The notes beneath the pieces were generated by a model that did not search any database, was not told where the DNA came from, and saw nothing but the letters and a program-made list of their open reading frames with translations. A stretch of 64,000 bases of DNA, from positions 620,001-684,000 of the forward strand of contig CP091723.1 in assembly GCA_022009775.1 (NCBI GenBank), read 5' to 3'. Below, piece after piece: positions 27,574-39,900 of this stretch. The stretch comes from Christensenella sp. (GTDB lineage Bacteria > Bacillota > Clostridia > Christensenellales > CAG-917). The translations under genes were made by a program, and so were the position numbers. Within the stretch, counting starts at the first letter, position 1. The number at the start of each line of letters is the position of its first letter.

Positions 27574-28647
27574 TTATTCTGTGAAAAAGCCGCTAAAATA
27601 CAGCCACACCACAAGCGCGACCAAACCGAGCGCGAGCAGCACTGCGATTGCAACCTTCCAAGGCGACACCGGCGATTTGCCTGTGGATTTGCCCGTCCTG
27701 CCGTTGATGATGAAGCCGTAAAGTTTCTTGCGATACTTATACGAACACACCCAAAGGGGCAGGAGCATATAGTGGAATTTGTTGTTGCAGAACTTGATGT
27801 CGACGTTGAGATAGTCCACAACGTCTGCATTGTAGTCGCTCTTGATCGAGTTTTCGATATCTTCTCTCATTTGTCCTTGCGCAACGGAAAATCCGCCTGC
27901 AAGCGAAGTGTCGTATCTCTCTGCGGCGAAGCCAGAGATATAATCTCTGTTGTACGCTTCGAGATTTTGCGTGTCGAAAGGAAGAATGTTGTTGAGTTCT
28001 TTTTGTTTGATCTGCGTGCTTGCCTCAACCGGCATATCTTCAAAAGACATATCTTTGTTGCCGCTGACGTTATACCAGTATGTGTACGTCTCTGTGTGAC
28101 GGTCTTTGCCGGAACCTACCGTTCGGGTGCGTCTTTCGCCCAGTCTTCCTTCATACGACGAATGGGTGTCCGACGTGAACGCATACGACGGTATGTAAAT
28201 ACCTTTGAATTTGTCCACGGAGAAGTTCTTTTTCAGCCCGATAGGCGCAAAGATTTTCTTCTTTATCCACTTTTTGCCGGCGTTGGCGGCGTCTTCTTGC
28301 GCGAGTGCAAAAGGAAGAATGGCATTTGGTTTCAAGCCTTTGAGATCTTCGATCTTGACAATGTTGGTTGCGCCGCAATACGGGCATTTGACAGCCGTGT
28401 CGAACGATTCAAGCGTAATATCGCCGCCGCAGTTGGGGCATTTGTACACGTCGTCGTCGATGAGCACTGCACCGTCCTTGAACTCCTTGTCGTAGTCGCG
28501 CCTGAAACACTGTCTTTTCTCAACAGGACGAGTCGCGTCGCAATAGGAACAATGCAACGCGCCCACCTTCGGATCGTAGACCATATCCGCGCCGCAATGA
28601 GGGCACTTGGATACGCCTGTGTTTTTATAATCGAAAACGTCTGCCAT
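27574..28647 (-). CDS. TFIIB-like zinc-ribbon protein with C-terminal membrane anchor
   Basis: This 357-residue protein has two N-terminal zinc ribbons (CPHCGAD...CSYCDAT and CPNCGGD...CPYCGAT). A beta-rich middle (~110-310) contains YIPSYAF and KDRHTETYTYWYNVSG. One membrane helix follows near the C-terminus (AIAVLLALGLVALVVWLYF). Proteins of this layout are annotated as TFIIB-type zinc-ribbon membrane proteins and often sit beside SPFH proteins, as here: the SPFH gene ends 10 bases upstream. The ribbons probably mediate protein contacts at the membrane rather than transcription. Role unknown. Confidence 0.85.
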   Translation of the reverse strand: MADVFDYKNTGVSKCPHCGADMVYDPKVGALHCSYCDATRPVEKRQCFRRDYDKEFKDGAVLIDDDVYKCPNCGGDITLESFDTAVKCPYCGATNIVKIEDLKGLKPNAILPFALAQEDAANAGKKWIKKKIFAPIGLKKNFSVDKFKGIYIPSYAFTSDTHSSYEGRLGERRTRTVGSGKDRHTETYTYWYNVSGNKDMSFEDMPVEASTQIKQKELNNILPFDTQNLEAYNRDYISGFAAERYDTSLAGGFSVAQGQMREDIENSIKSDYNADVVDYLNVDIKFCNNKFHYMLLPLWVCSYKYRKKLYGFIINGRTGKSTGKSPVSPWKVAIAVLLALGLVALVVWLYFSGFFTE

Positions 28648-28657
28648 AAATCAGCGA

Positions 28658-29772
28658 TTATTCAATCTTCGCTCCGCATTCGGGGCAGAATTTCATACCC
28701 GCTTTCACGCTTGCTTTGCACTTGGGGCAAGTTGCGTTTTGAGGTGCTCCGCATTCGGGACAGAACTTTGAACCGACGGGGACGTCCGCTCCGCATTTGC
28801 CGCATTTTGCGGTTTCCGCAGCACCGACTTTTGCTCCGCATTGGGGGCAGAATTTCGCACCTGCTTTCACGCTTGCGCCGCATTTTGCGCATTTGACTTT
28901 CTGGACCTGCGTTTCGTCAAGGCTTTGAGCAAATTGATTGCCGACTCTTGCACCCAAGCCGAGACCGATGCCTGCCGCGCCGAACATACCGCCCATACCG
29001 GGGTTCTTTGCCGCGTCGCGCATTGCCTGCACGGATTCGTATTGTGCATAATCGCCCATCTTGCCGTCGAAAACACCGAGCGTGGTGCGTTTGTCCATCG
29101 CTTGTTCCACCGCTTCGGGAAGTTTGAGATTGCGGATGATGACGGAATCGATGTCAAGACCGAGTTCGTTGAATCTCGGTTTTGCGTGCTGGCAAGCGGT
29201 TTCGCCGAGTTCAAGATAATTCGCCGCAAGTTCGAGCGCGGGAATTTCACATTCGCCGAGCATATCCGTGAGTTCGGAAAGAACGATAGATTTAAGATGT
29301 TCCTGAATGTCTTCCGTCTTGTAGGAATGAATCGTGCCGAAAACTTCTTTCATGAACTTTTCGGGGTTGGAAACGTGGAAAGAGTATTCGCCGTGACCCG
29401 CGATGCGAATCATACCGAAATCCTTATCACGCATCATAACGGGATTCGAGTGCCCCACTTCATTTGCGTAAATCTGCGCAAATTGACAAAGTAGACGTCT
29501 ATTTGTTTTGGGTTTTCAAATGCGTATTTCCAGTTTGCAATCGCGGTGAGAACGGGCGTTGAACCTTCATCGAGTTTCCAATTGCCTTCCGTGAAAACGT
29601 CGCAAACAGATCCGCGGTATACGAAGATAGCCGCCTGAGAAGGTCTGACGATAAGTTCCGAACCTTTCATTATCGCATATCTGTCATCGTATTCAAATTT
29701 TTGAACTATTGTATTTTGAGTGCTGTCTTCCCATTGAATGACTTTGAGAAGTTGTCTTTTTATCAAGCCCAT
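28658..29772 (-). CDS. SPFH-domain (YdjI-like) protein with C-terminal zinc ribbons, one frameshift
   Basis: An SPFH/prohibitin-like domain occupies residues ~1-250 (MGLIKRQLLKVIQWED, RPSQAAIFVYRG, the KWGHSNPVMMRD junction). A Gly-rich segment follows (GMGGMFGAAGIGLGLGARVG). Three zinc ribbons with six CxxC pairs then run to the C-terminus (CAKCGA, CPQCGA, CGKCGA, CPECGA, CPKCKA, CPECGA). Adding one G at 29453-29456 joins the two raw frames into ~371 residues. This matches the virion-core-like/YdjI family, which in Bacillus works with membrane-stress and phage-shock proteins. AAGGAG precedes ATG 29772. It is in an operon with the zinc-ribbon membrane protein. Confidence 0.9.
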
Positions 29773-29802
29773 AGCAATCTCCTTGTTTTTCTTGTTGACA
29801 AC

Positions 29803-29830
29803 ATTATACCATATATATGCGCAATTTCAA
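29803..29830 (-). promoter_or_regulatory. Promoter of the SPFH operon
   Basis: TTGAAA-N16-TATAAT on the minus strand, about 30 bases upstream of the start codon. Confidence 0.75.
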
Positions 29831-29945
29831 TAAAAATTTTATTTTGCGCGCGTGTTTTTGTACATTTTGAGCGGCAAACTACAATTTTTCGCCCGAACTG
29901 CCCTTTTTGCGACCTTCTCGTGACATCCGACACAAATCCGTGTTT

Positions 29946-30023
29946 GCCGCCTTTTCAACTCTATCTTTGCAAACAACGATAGACTGCCCTGCCGCCTTTT
30001 CAACTCTATCTTTGCAAACAACG
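29946..30023 (+). repeat. 45-bp tandem repeat, two copies
   Basis: A 33-bp identical core (29946-29978 and 29991-30023) recurs with a period of 45 bp; the intervening 12 bases differ. It lies in the ~400-bp gene-free interval between the SPFH promoter and the giant gene's terminator. Nothing else is recognisable there. Confidence 0.85.
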
Positions 30024-30129
30024 GCAAATTGCCCTTGCCGATTCTTTCATTTACACGAAATCGCACACCCATTTTCTACTTTACTTTGACAGGTAACGCA
30101 AAGCCGCGCTTGCTTTTTTTGAAAAAAGA

Positions 30130-30153
30130 AAACTCGCGCCGAAGCGCGAGTTT
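30130..30153 (-). terminator. Terminator of the giant lipoprotein gene
   Basis: AAACTCGCGC/GCGCGAGTTT, a 10-bp GC-rich stem with a four-base loop, followed on the minus strand by TCTTTTTT, 24 bases after the stop codon. Confidence 0.88.
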
Positions 30154-30176
30154 CTTTCAAGCGATAAAGTCGCTTA

Positions 30177-33100
30177 TTAGTTGATTGGGATGACGGTTGT
30201 GCCGGAGATTGCTTGATACATGGGTATCGTTTGTCCCACGGAGACAACGTTTGCGCCGATCTTGTTCACATCGTCTTGGGTTGCAACGCGAGTTGTCACC
30301 ACAGTGCCGTTTGCGTCAACCACGGTGCCTACTGCCGCAACGAGCGTGTAAACGACCTTGCGGTCTGCAAACTTGGGCAATGCAAACAATGTGTCCGTTG
30401 AGGAGAACATCACCGAGTAGCTTGCAACCTTTTTGCCCGAGATGTCGTACACTTCCGCTTTGCCGAACCATGCCACGCGCATCTCGACAGAGCCGACCTT
30501 GTAGGTCATCGGCAGCGACGCTCCGGTATTGGAGATTGTCACAGACGGGACAGCGACGTTCTTGTTTGCTTGCGAGATTCCGACCGTGATACGCTCTTGC
30601 GCGCCGAGTTGAAGCGTTGCGCTTTGACCGTCTGCCGACGTCGAGATGCCGCTCGAAGAAACCGTGTAGGTGGTGTTTGCAGGCATTGAAACGATGACGT
30701 AGTTGAAGTTGATCGTACTTGTCGTTGCCGTAGTTGCAAACGTTGCCGTTCCCGTTGCAGCGTCGTAAATCGGATCATACACGTTGAACGTTACTTTGTA
30801 CTCAAACGGCATAGTCTGGCTAGAAGTGCTGTACGGATTGAGCGAGAAGTCGCTTGCCGCAATTCCGTTTGTCACGTTGCTGGTGTAAGAACCGTCGTTT
30901 GCGACTATCTTGTTTGCCGTCATTCTCTTGACAAGGAAAGGCACTCTGAATTCTTGTACGTTGCCGTCTTTGTCGATGAGTTTTGCAATCACGTTGATGA
31001 CGCCGCCCATATAATCGGGTCTGAATTCGTCATAACTCCACACAAGAGCGCCGTCCGCAGTGCCTTCGATGGTGCTGTACGTGCGAGTTTCGGTTTCGTC
31101 CGTTTGCACGCCCGCCACGACAACGTTCTTGCGAACGTTGAGCGTGATGGTTGTCGGCATTGTCGGTTTTTGATATTCGTACGGATTGACGTATTTGCTT
31201 TCGTCTGTCTTTGCCGTATTAACGTAACCAACGAGTTGTCTGAACGCCGTTTCCGTTGCGGTTGCCGCGCCTTTCGCGCTTCTGTCAAGCACCTTGACGG
31301 CGACTTTTATCTTCTGCAAGCCGACGCGGTTGACGTTGTCGTCGCTTGCGTTCTTCTTGCCGTAGTCATACTCGCCTTCATAGTTGACGATTGCCTGCGC
31401 CGTGAATTCACCGCCTGCGTACGTCACGTTGACGCCACTGAAGTCCCACGTAATCGGCAAAGACTTGGTCTCGCCGTTTGCAAACGAGAGCGTGATCGTG
31501 GACGGGAAGTTGACGTATTTTCTGTCAAGTTCTTCGCCCTTCAACTCGACGTATTCGCCGCCTTCGAGTTTGTAAGTGCCGTCAAGATTATTTCTGACAT
31601 AGCCCGACGTTGCGGTTGAGGATTTCTCGTAGCGATTTCCGTCATAGCCCGTGACTCTGTCGAAGATTTGTTCGCTTGTGTACGGGTCGATGATGAACGT
31701 TTCGGTGTTCGCGTCGTAGAACTTGCCTGTCGTTGCGTTAAGATCGTTTTCGGTGAACTTCGCGCTCGTGTTTTTCATGCTGTCGATATGAACGACGACG
31801 TTGACGTTTGCGTTTGCGCTGTTGCCTGCGACCTTGCTTGCGACGTTTGCCTTTACTGTGACGTTGCCGCCCTTATATCCGTAAGACACGCCTGTTGCGT
31901 CCCACGTTGCGCCGAGCGTTTGCGTTGTGACGTACACGAAGATGTACAAATCGTTGCCGGCCGCGTCTTTGTAAGACGTCGTGCTTGCGTCGTAGTTCAC
32001 CGCTCCGACGTACTTGGTGTAAGTCTTCGCGCTCTTATTATAGGTGTAGAACGTCACTCCGTCGTACTGGCTTTCGCTTGCAAATTCTTTGCCGTAAACG
32101 ACGTAGTTTGCATGGCGTTTGTCATAAGTCGCGTTGGTGACGATGTTGCCGCCGTCGTTGGATCTGCCGTCAGTCCACCAGGTTTGCGCAAGCATGAATT
32201 GTCCGTCTACGTAGTAGGTGATTTCGTTTGCGTAATTTGCGGTGTTAAAGACCGACGAATTCCAGTCATCGGCGTATGCGTCGAATTCATAGCGATAATC
32301 GCCTACGGACATATCCGTGTACGTGACGTCGCTGTTCGCGCTCGTTACCTTTGCAACGCGGAGTTTTATCTTCATTTCAAACGCCGGCATAACTTCAAAC
32401 GCGCCTTCCGTCGATGCGTCGGTGTTCCAGACGTGAACGGTCATCGTTCTGTCGAGCGTGGAAGAGAGATTCTTCATATCGCTCGCATCGGGTGCGTTGT
32501 CGTAAGTGAGTCGATACGTTCCGACGTCGCCGTTTGCAAACGTGAGTTTCATAGAACTCGGAAGCGCATTTGCGCCGATATACGCCATGTGGTTGTAATA
32601 AACGTATTCTTTGGGCATGCCGCTCGTTCTGTCGTAAACGATGTCGATGTATCTGCCGTCGTTTCTGTCTTTTCCGACGAGCGTATCCGTGATTGTGGAG
32701 TACTTGCTTGCGTCGGAATAGACGTTTTGAAGCGTGGTTTCGTCGAGCATGAGTTCCGCGTCGACGATGGTGCGGTCAAGCACCGTGACGGGCACGTTGA
32801 CCGCTTGTCTTGCGAGCATATAAGTCGTTTCGTCGGTGAGCGCGAAGTCTGCGTTGCCCGTCTTTTCAATCATATACTCGATATACTTGTCGATTGCCAC
32901 GTATTCTTTCTTGCCGTCTTCGTTGACGTCCTGATATACGTAACCGCCGAGTGCGTTTTCAACGCCGACTATCGTGTTGACTACAAATGCGGAGTCGCTC
33001 TTGCCGCTCTTGATGAGTGCGTCGATTCCCGACCAGTCGAAGTACGCCTTGAACACGTGTTCGTTCATTCCGCCGAGCACTGTCGTGACGTTGAGTTCGG

Positions 33101-36100
33101 TGGGCAGATAACTCGAATCGGTGTTAAGGAACGTATCCACGATGATTGAGCGATACTCATAGTCGGAGACAAACATAATCGTTCTGTTTGCGACGTACAC
33201 TTCGATTTCGCTCGTTTCGGTCATCTCGTTCGCACCGCCGAAGTAGGTGTACGTAACGGTGAGTCTGATCTTCTTGCCGAAGAACTTCGTGATGTTGTCG
33301 TAGAAATCTTGCTCGCTCTTGAGCGTTGCGTCTGCATCTTTGAGTGCGTAAGTCGCAAGAACTTCCTGCGTGGATTCGCTGTCGTTGACGAGAACTTTCT
33401 GCATCGTGCCCGACGTGAAGAGCGTGCTTTCAAGCGCGTACGGGTCGAGAACGAATTGCGTTCCGCTTGCAAGTGCCGTGATGCCTGCCTTTGCGACGTT
33501 GACGTTTACGTTGAATTGGCAAGTGAGATTGTCGTTGCTTGCCGTCACGGTCATTTCGCCCGCAAAGCCGTCAGTGGTGTAAGTCTTGTTCCACGCCATG
33601 TTGACAGCGATGCTCTTGTCTGCGACCTTAACTTCTGCCGTGCGCGGCAATCCGCCGTAGAACTTGTCGGTTGTGAGCGTGTATCCGAATCCGCTTGCGA
33701 AGTCGCCCGTGAATCCTTCCGCCTTGTCAACGAACGTGAAGTTGTTGTTGATTGTGAAGATGAAATCTTGAGCCCAGCCGCCGTTTTCAACGCCGAAGTC
33801 CGTGCCGAGCGTCATGATGTACGCCTTTCTTGTGAATGCGCCTTGCTTGATCTCTTCGGCTGTCGGCATAGCCGTGCTTTCCCATTGTACCGGCACGCTG
33901 TCGAATGTCTCGCCGTTTGCCTCGACCGTTGCGGTGGTTGCAAACTTGAATGCGTCAAACACGTCATAACTCGTTGCTTGGTTGTTGAGCGTCACTTGGA
34001 CGTTGTCAAGGAAGCCTTCCAGATAAATCTTTGCAACGTAGTCTTCCGTTTGGATGCTCAATCCGTCGTAGAAACGATACTTGCGCGTCACGTACTTGCC
34101 GTTTTCGTCGCTTGCGATTTCGTTTCTGTTGGGCGCGGAGTAATCCAGCCACGTCATCGCCGTGTCGAATGCGCCTGCGCCTTCAACCGTAGTGACAGTT
34201 GCGCTGCTCGGAAGCGTCCAGCCGTTCTTGACGTCGTAGACGAGAGAGAGTTCGTTGCCGGCCTTGCCGCCGACGATGCCTATCGGGTTGCCGTCCGTAT
34301 CGTTCTTGACCGAGAGCGTTGTGTTCTTGAGCGTTGCGCTCGTCACGTTGTAGTTCGGAATATTGACGTTGATTTGGACGTTGTTGCCGCCGATATTTGC
34401 CCAGACAGTCTGCATATCGATGCCACTGACGTCTGCGCTCGTTATCTTCGTTGTCCAGCCTTGTACGTACGCAATGTACGAAGTGCCGAGTTCGCCGTCG
34501 GTGAGAGCCACGAATTTGCCCGAAGACACGTCTTTCTTGTACAAGCCTTGCGGATTTTCCGTACCGTCCGCGTTATAACGTTTGCCGCTATATGTGCCCT
34601 TTGTCAAGTTGACGAGCACTGCGGTGCCGTTGACCGCGTCACCCCAATCACCCACCGTGAAGTAGTTGTCGCGGTTTTGTGCGAAGGAGACGGGGTTGAC
34701 GCCGTATGCCACGCCGTTTGCGTCAACGTGGGATTGTGCGTACACGCTGCCGGTGTAATTATCCTTGTTTGCAAGTTTGTCTGCGATTGCAAGGCGATCT
34801 TCTCTGCTCATTGCGTAGATGTCGCCGACGCTTTCGTCATAGAAAAAGTTGACGGACGCGATGCTCTGTTGTTCCACGGTGAGACGGAGCGTAATGGTTT
34901 GCATCTTATAAACCGCGTTGCCCTTGTCGTCGTATCCGTTGAACACGAGACCGAGTTTGTCGCCGTTGTCGTCAAGCACGTATGCGCTGACCTGTGCGTA
35001 AATCGTGCCGCCTTCATAGACGTTTTGTTCCGCTTTAAGTCTCGAGCACGCCGCATTGGTGTAATACTTGACGCTCGTCCAGTCGGGGTACATTACGTGA
35101 GTCGTGCTACCGCCGAAGGAGACTTCGTAACTCTCGTGCTCTTTGCGCTTGAACCAGTTCGGATTGAACGTGTCTTCGTGCGCTACGTCTACGGAGAGCG
35201 TGGACGGAGTCATTGCGGAAACCGTGATCGGAACGTAGACTTCCTGCATACCGCTGAATTCCGTGCCGATGTTGAGTTTTGCGTAAAGCGGATAATCGGT
35301 GCTGTGTTTGTATCCTTCAAACGTAATGTCGTTTTCGCCTATCTTGTAGATGCCGTTGTTGTAGGCGTCGAGATATGCGTTGCCGACCTTGATGAACGGT
35401 GCTTCGATCTTAAGGTTGCTGCCTTCACCCGCGGTGAGAGTCTTTTCGACTTTGTTGCCGGAGATGTCTTTGACTTTGACCTTAAATCTCGTACCGAACG
35501 AGTCTGCCGTTATCGTCTTTGAAGAATACGGATCGAACGTGAGCGTGTCTACCATGGAGTCGTACACGTAAGAACTTACCACGACTTTGACGTTGACTTC
35601 TTGTGCGAGTTTGCCGCTGAACGTCTGTTTTTGTCCGACAAAGCCGCTGGTGCTGTCCGTAAGACCGTTCTTGGTGACGGAAGTCGCGATTTCAAATCTG
35701 TTGCCGCCCACTTTCGCTTTGATTGTTGCTTCAAGTCCGTTGTAATAGTTGATTACGCCGTTCTTGGTGATGTTTTGAATTGCGGTTTCGAGAGCCGAAG
35801 TATCCCATTCGACGTCGAAGTTTGTCATCGAACCTTCGGTTGCGAATTTACCGCTGACTTCGGTGAACTTCTTGATGTAAGTCGCAAGGTCGTGCGTCTG
35901 TGCGTCGATGCTCATTGCGTCGATCGTGAGAACGGTCGTGTACGTTCCCTTGTCGTCGCGCTCGCTCTTGAGAGCAACGGTGTTGCCGTTTGCGTCCGCC
36001 ATGCTCGTGAGTCTTGAGATCTTGTAGTTCTTCGCAGTGAGTTCGATTGACGACTTCACTTCTTTTGCAAGGCCCCATTGATAGGTGTAACCGACCTTGA

Positions 36101-36980
36101 TGACGTTTGCTTCATCGCCGTTTGCCCACTTGGTCGAGCCTTGCCAATCGTACTTGAAGTCTGCGCTGTCCCAGCTGAATGTGCCTGTCGGGAACGCCTT
36201 GCCTGTCGGCAAGGACGCACGGTCAAGCACGTAGTAGGTCTTGTCTCCGACGCTGTACGTCTTGTAAGAGCCGTCTTCGTTCTTGACAAGTCCCGCAACG
36301 TACGCCGGGTAGATGAGATACTTGTTGCCGTCGTCGTTGAGATTTTCGGTTGCACCTTTGTTGATTTCGTCCTGCGTGGGTTGTGCGAGCAACTGGTATC
36401 CGTTGGAATCCTTGCTTGCATTCGAGAGCGCGTTGATGACTGCGTATGCCGTGCCGCCCGTCGCATTGGTGAGCGTCGTGCCGAACGTGTACGTTCCGCT
36501 TGCAAATTGCAGTCTGACGAGATCGGGCAACGTTGCCATATACTTGCTGCTCGTCTTATCGATGTCAAGCGCGAGTGCTTTTGCAGAATACGTTCCGTCC
36601 GCATTTCTGTAATAACCCTTGAGCGATTGCATCTCGAAGTCGTTGGTGACGTAGACCGGGATTGCATAGAGCACGGTGTTGAGCGCATAGCCGTAGACAT
36701 AGCCTGCAAGACGTCTGCCGTTTTCATCGGTGCTGGTTGCCGCCGTGAGATCCACGCTTGCCGCATCCCAAACGATTTGCGTACCGGTTGCGTCTTTATA
36801 CGGGCTTGCAGGATAGTAGGACGAGAGCGGTTTGCCTTGTTCGTCGAGAGTCGCGAACGTCACCGCCGCTTTTTGCGGGAAGAGCGTCGAATCGAAGAAG
36901 TAACTGTCTCTGAGTTGGAAGTCCTTCTTCTGACCTTCTTTGACGACATAACCCGTTCTCGTTGCGGGATCTTCTATGAC
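30177..36980 (-). other. Ig-like (Big_4-type) repeat region of the giant lipoprotein
   Basis: At least eight units share the pattern [FLI]-x-x-P-Y or an equivalent strand, then a Leu-Pro or Met-Pro turn, a strand ending in N-G or D-G, a V-x-W-D strand, a Y-x-G-G turn and a closing V-x-V-x-V strand. Clear starts are encoded near 35530 (FDPYSSK), 33440 (LDPYALE), 31680 (IDPYTSE), 31175 (VNPYEYQ) and 30835 (LNPYSTS). The pattern resembles bacterial Ig-like group 4 domains, which form stalks on surface proteins. The extreme C-terminus (GTTVIPIN) has no sorting signal. Confidence 0.65.
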
Positions 36981-39900
36981 GATTTCGGTCGGAGCCGAAC
37001 CGCTGATGGATTCTGCGTCGTCGGAGTCGTCGAATTGGACAAGACCCGTCGTGTACGTCTTTTCAACCGTGCTGTACGGAGTTATACGGAGCATGAAGAA
37101 GTCCCATGCCCAGCCGAGATCGGTGGTGGTTTCGTTGGTTGCGCCGCCGCCGTCCTTCATAAACTTCATGCCTGACATGTCGTTGGACTTGGCTTTGTTG
37201 TAAAGCATGCTCGAGCTGCCGCCTGCACCGCCGTTTGAATCGGAAGTATTCTTTGTGCCGTTGACCATGATTTCGATCGCCTGAATACCCGGATTCATCG
37301 TGTATTCGTTCGTGAGACCGTATTCGGTCGGTTTGGGATCGAGATCAAGATAAATGTTGATTGACGGATCGATATTTCCGCTTGCGAAAGGCAACGGGAG
37401 AATTCCGCCGACGAGTTCGGACAAGTTTTGAATCGTGCCCGGACCGAGATTCTGCAACAATCCCCACAAACCACTAACATTAACAGCGTCGGTTGCAATG
37501 ACTCTGACCGCCCACTTGATGAACGTAAACGGCAAGGATCTTGCATACGGCTCAACGTAGTTGACCTTCTCTTGCGTGGTTGCGCCCTTCTTTACGAGAG
37601 CGTCAAGACCGTCGAAGAAGTTGGTGACTGAGTTCTTGGTCGTGCCGAGCGTAACTTTATTCGGAGATTTAGAACTGTTGTCCAACGAATCAACGTTTAC
37701 AAACCACGGCTCGTCCAAATTGTTGGCTTTGCTGAGCAAGTTGATAAGGATGCAGTTGACCATAAGGATGAGTTCGTTGTACGCATCCTTGTTGAGTTCC
37801 GCCTTGATGGAGATCTTGCCTGCGCCGTTTGCGACAGCCGGCATACCTTCATAGTACGGAACGTATCCGTAGCTGTTGAACAAGTTGATGCCCACGCTCT
37901 TGATAAGGTTGGACATATCCGCCGTATAGGAGTAGGACGTCTTGTCTGCGTTCCAGCCGATTGCGTTGACGTTGTCGGACGCAGTCTTTGCGGTCGGATA
38001 TTCAAACGTCTTATCGTCGCCGTCCGTACCCTTTGTGAGTTGAAGCGGGAACATATTCGCCATCATGGAGCTCAAATCGAGACAATCAAGCAAGTTTTGA
38101 ACAGCAGGAACTATACTAAGGAACTTAACAAGGTTTCCGCCCGGATCGAGTTGCGTGATGAACACGTTGTTGCCGCCAACGACTACTTTAAGTCCGACAT
38201 TGTAGTTTCCGCCGACTCTGTTAAGTCCGAGATTGAGAAGGAGCTTATATCCCTTGTCCGTATAGCCGTTGTTTTCTGCAAGGTTCGTTGCAGTGAACAC
38301 CTTCTGCCCTGTGAGAGTAATCGTCGAATATGCATATCCGCCTTGAGAATTGCCGGTTGCAATGCCTTCCCACACCTTGTTGTTGATCGTGATGTTGAGA
38401 CCGGGTTTCACGTTGTCAAGCACGTTTTGAATGAGCGACATGATGCCCGAAGTCTTGGAGAACGTCAAGCCCGCATAACCCGTCTTCACCGTTTCGATGA
38501 TGTTCTTGGAGTCGATGAAACTCTTGCCCAAGCCGAGTTCGACGTCGCTGATTGCGATGTTCGCACCCGTGCCCACGCTGTCGAGAATTGCGTTGACGTT
38601 GATTGAGTCGAGACCCTTGTCCGTAGAATTGATTGCAACCGCGACGGATTGAATGTCGGGCAATTCAAACGGGAGATTGAGTCCGAGCATACCGAGAAGC
38701 GTGCTGATAAACGCGTTGTCGAAAGACACGCCGAGTCTGCCGTTCTCGATGTCGATTTGCATATAGAGTGCGCCGCTTGCCGCCGTGGATGCGTCCGTGG
38801 TGGTTTCTGCGTTTTCAAGCGTGATCGCGTCTCTTGAAGCCGGTGCGCCGTAACCCGGAGTCGCACCGAGCAATCCCGCAATGCCTTGGAACTTGATCTT
38901 GCCGAGACCTAAACCGCTTGCGTCGATGTAGAGCGCGTCGGAATAGATGCTGTTTTCGGTGTAGAACGAGTTGCCGCTCGTTGCGGAAGAGAGCACCCAG
39001 CCGTCACCCATCGTCTTCTTCATAAGTCTTGAAGAGCCGAGATAGTACAAGCTGAGAATGGTCTTGTTGATCGGGTCGCCAGTCTTGATTTCGATTGCGA
39101 TGTCGCTGAACAAGATGCCGCCGATACCGTATGCGAGAACGGGGGGCGAGATTTACGTTTGCGTTGATGTCGATGGTGAGATTGATCGGCTCGCTTGCCA
39201 TGGTGATGTTGAGATCCGCCATGACGAACTTGTAGTCGCCCATCGTGTCGCCGCTGACCGCTTCGTAAGTCTTGTCCGTTGCGTTGTAGTTGTAAGTCTT
39301 GCCCGTGTAGTAGGACGCGCTTGTCTTGTCTTTCTCGTCTGCCGTGAGTTTGACGAAGTTGCCAAGCAACGCAGTGCCGTCAAGCAAGGTTTGAGCAACT
39401 TTTCTTGCCCAGCCTGCCAAAGACACGTCATAGCCTGCGTCTCCGGGTTTGAGATTGTTGGACGTCATCGTAAATTCAACCGACGCGTGCAATCCGATTG
39501 TGGGCAGAGTGAGCGAGTTTATATCAAGCGTCGTTTCGCCTGCGATGAGTTTTTGAAGGTCAAGAGAGAGAATTTGCTTGTAACCGAGAAGCTCTTTCTT
39601 CTCGGATTCCGTATTGTACGGCAATTCAAACGCTTCTCTGATATCCTTCAATTCCTTGGTCATGCTCGCCGCCGGGATGTCTATGCACATAAACAAGCCG
39701 TCGCTGAGTCTGAGGTTGAGGCTGAGTTCCGTTCTCGAGCTCATTCTGTATTCGCCCTTTGCACCGGATTCAACCTTGACGTACTTGCCGTCCACGAGAT
39801 TGTAGGTTGCGCCCTTGTACGCCGCTTTTTCCGCTTCGTCCTTGAACTTGATGTAGGTGTCCTTCGCCTCCGCTCTCAAGAGCAAGTCGCCGATGTCGGG

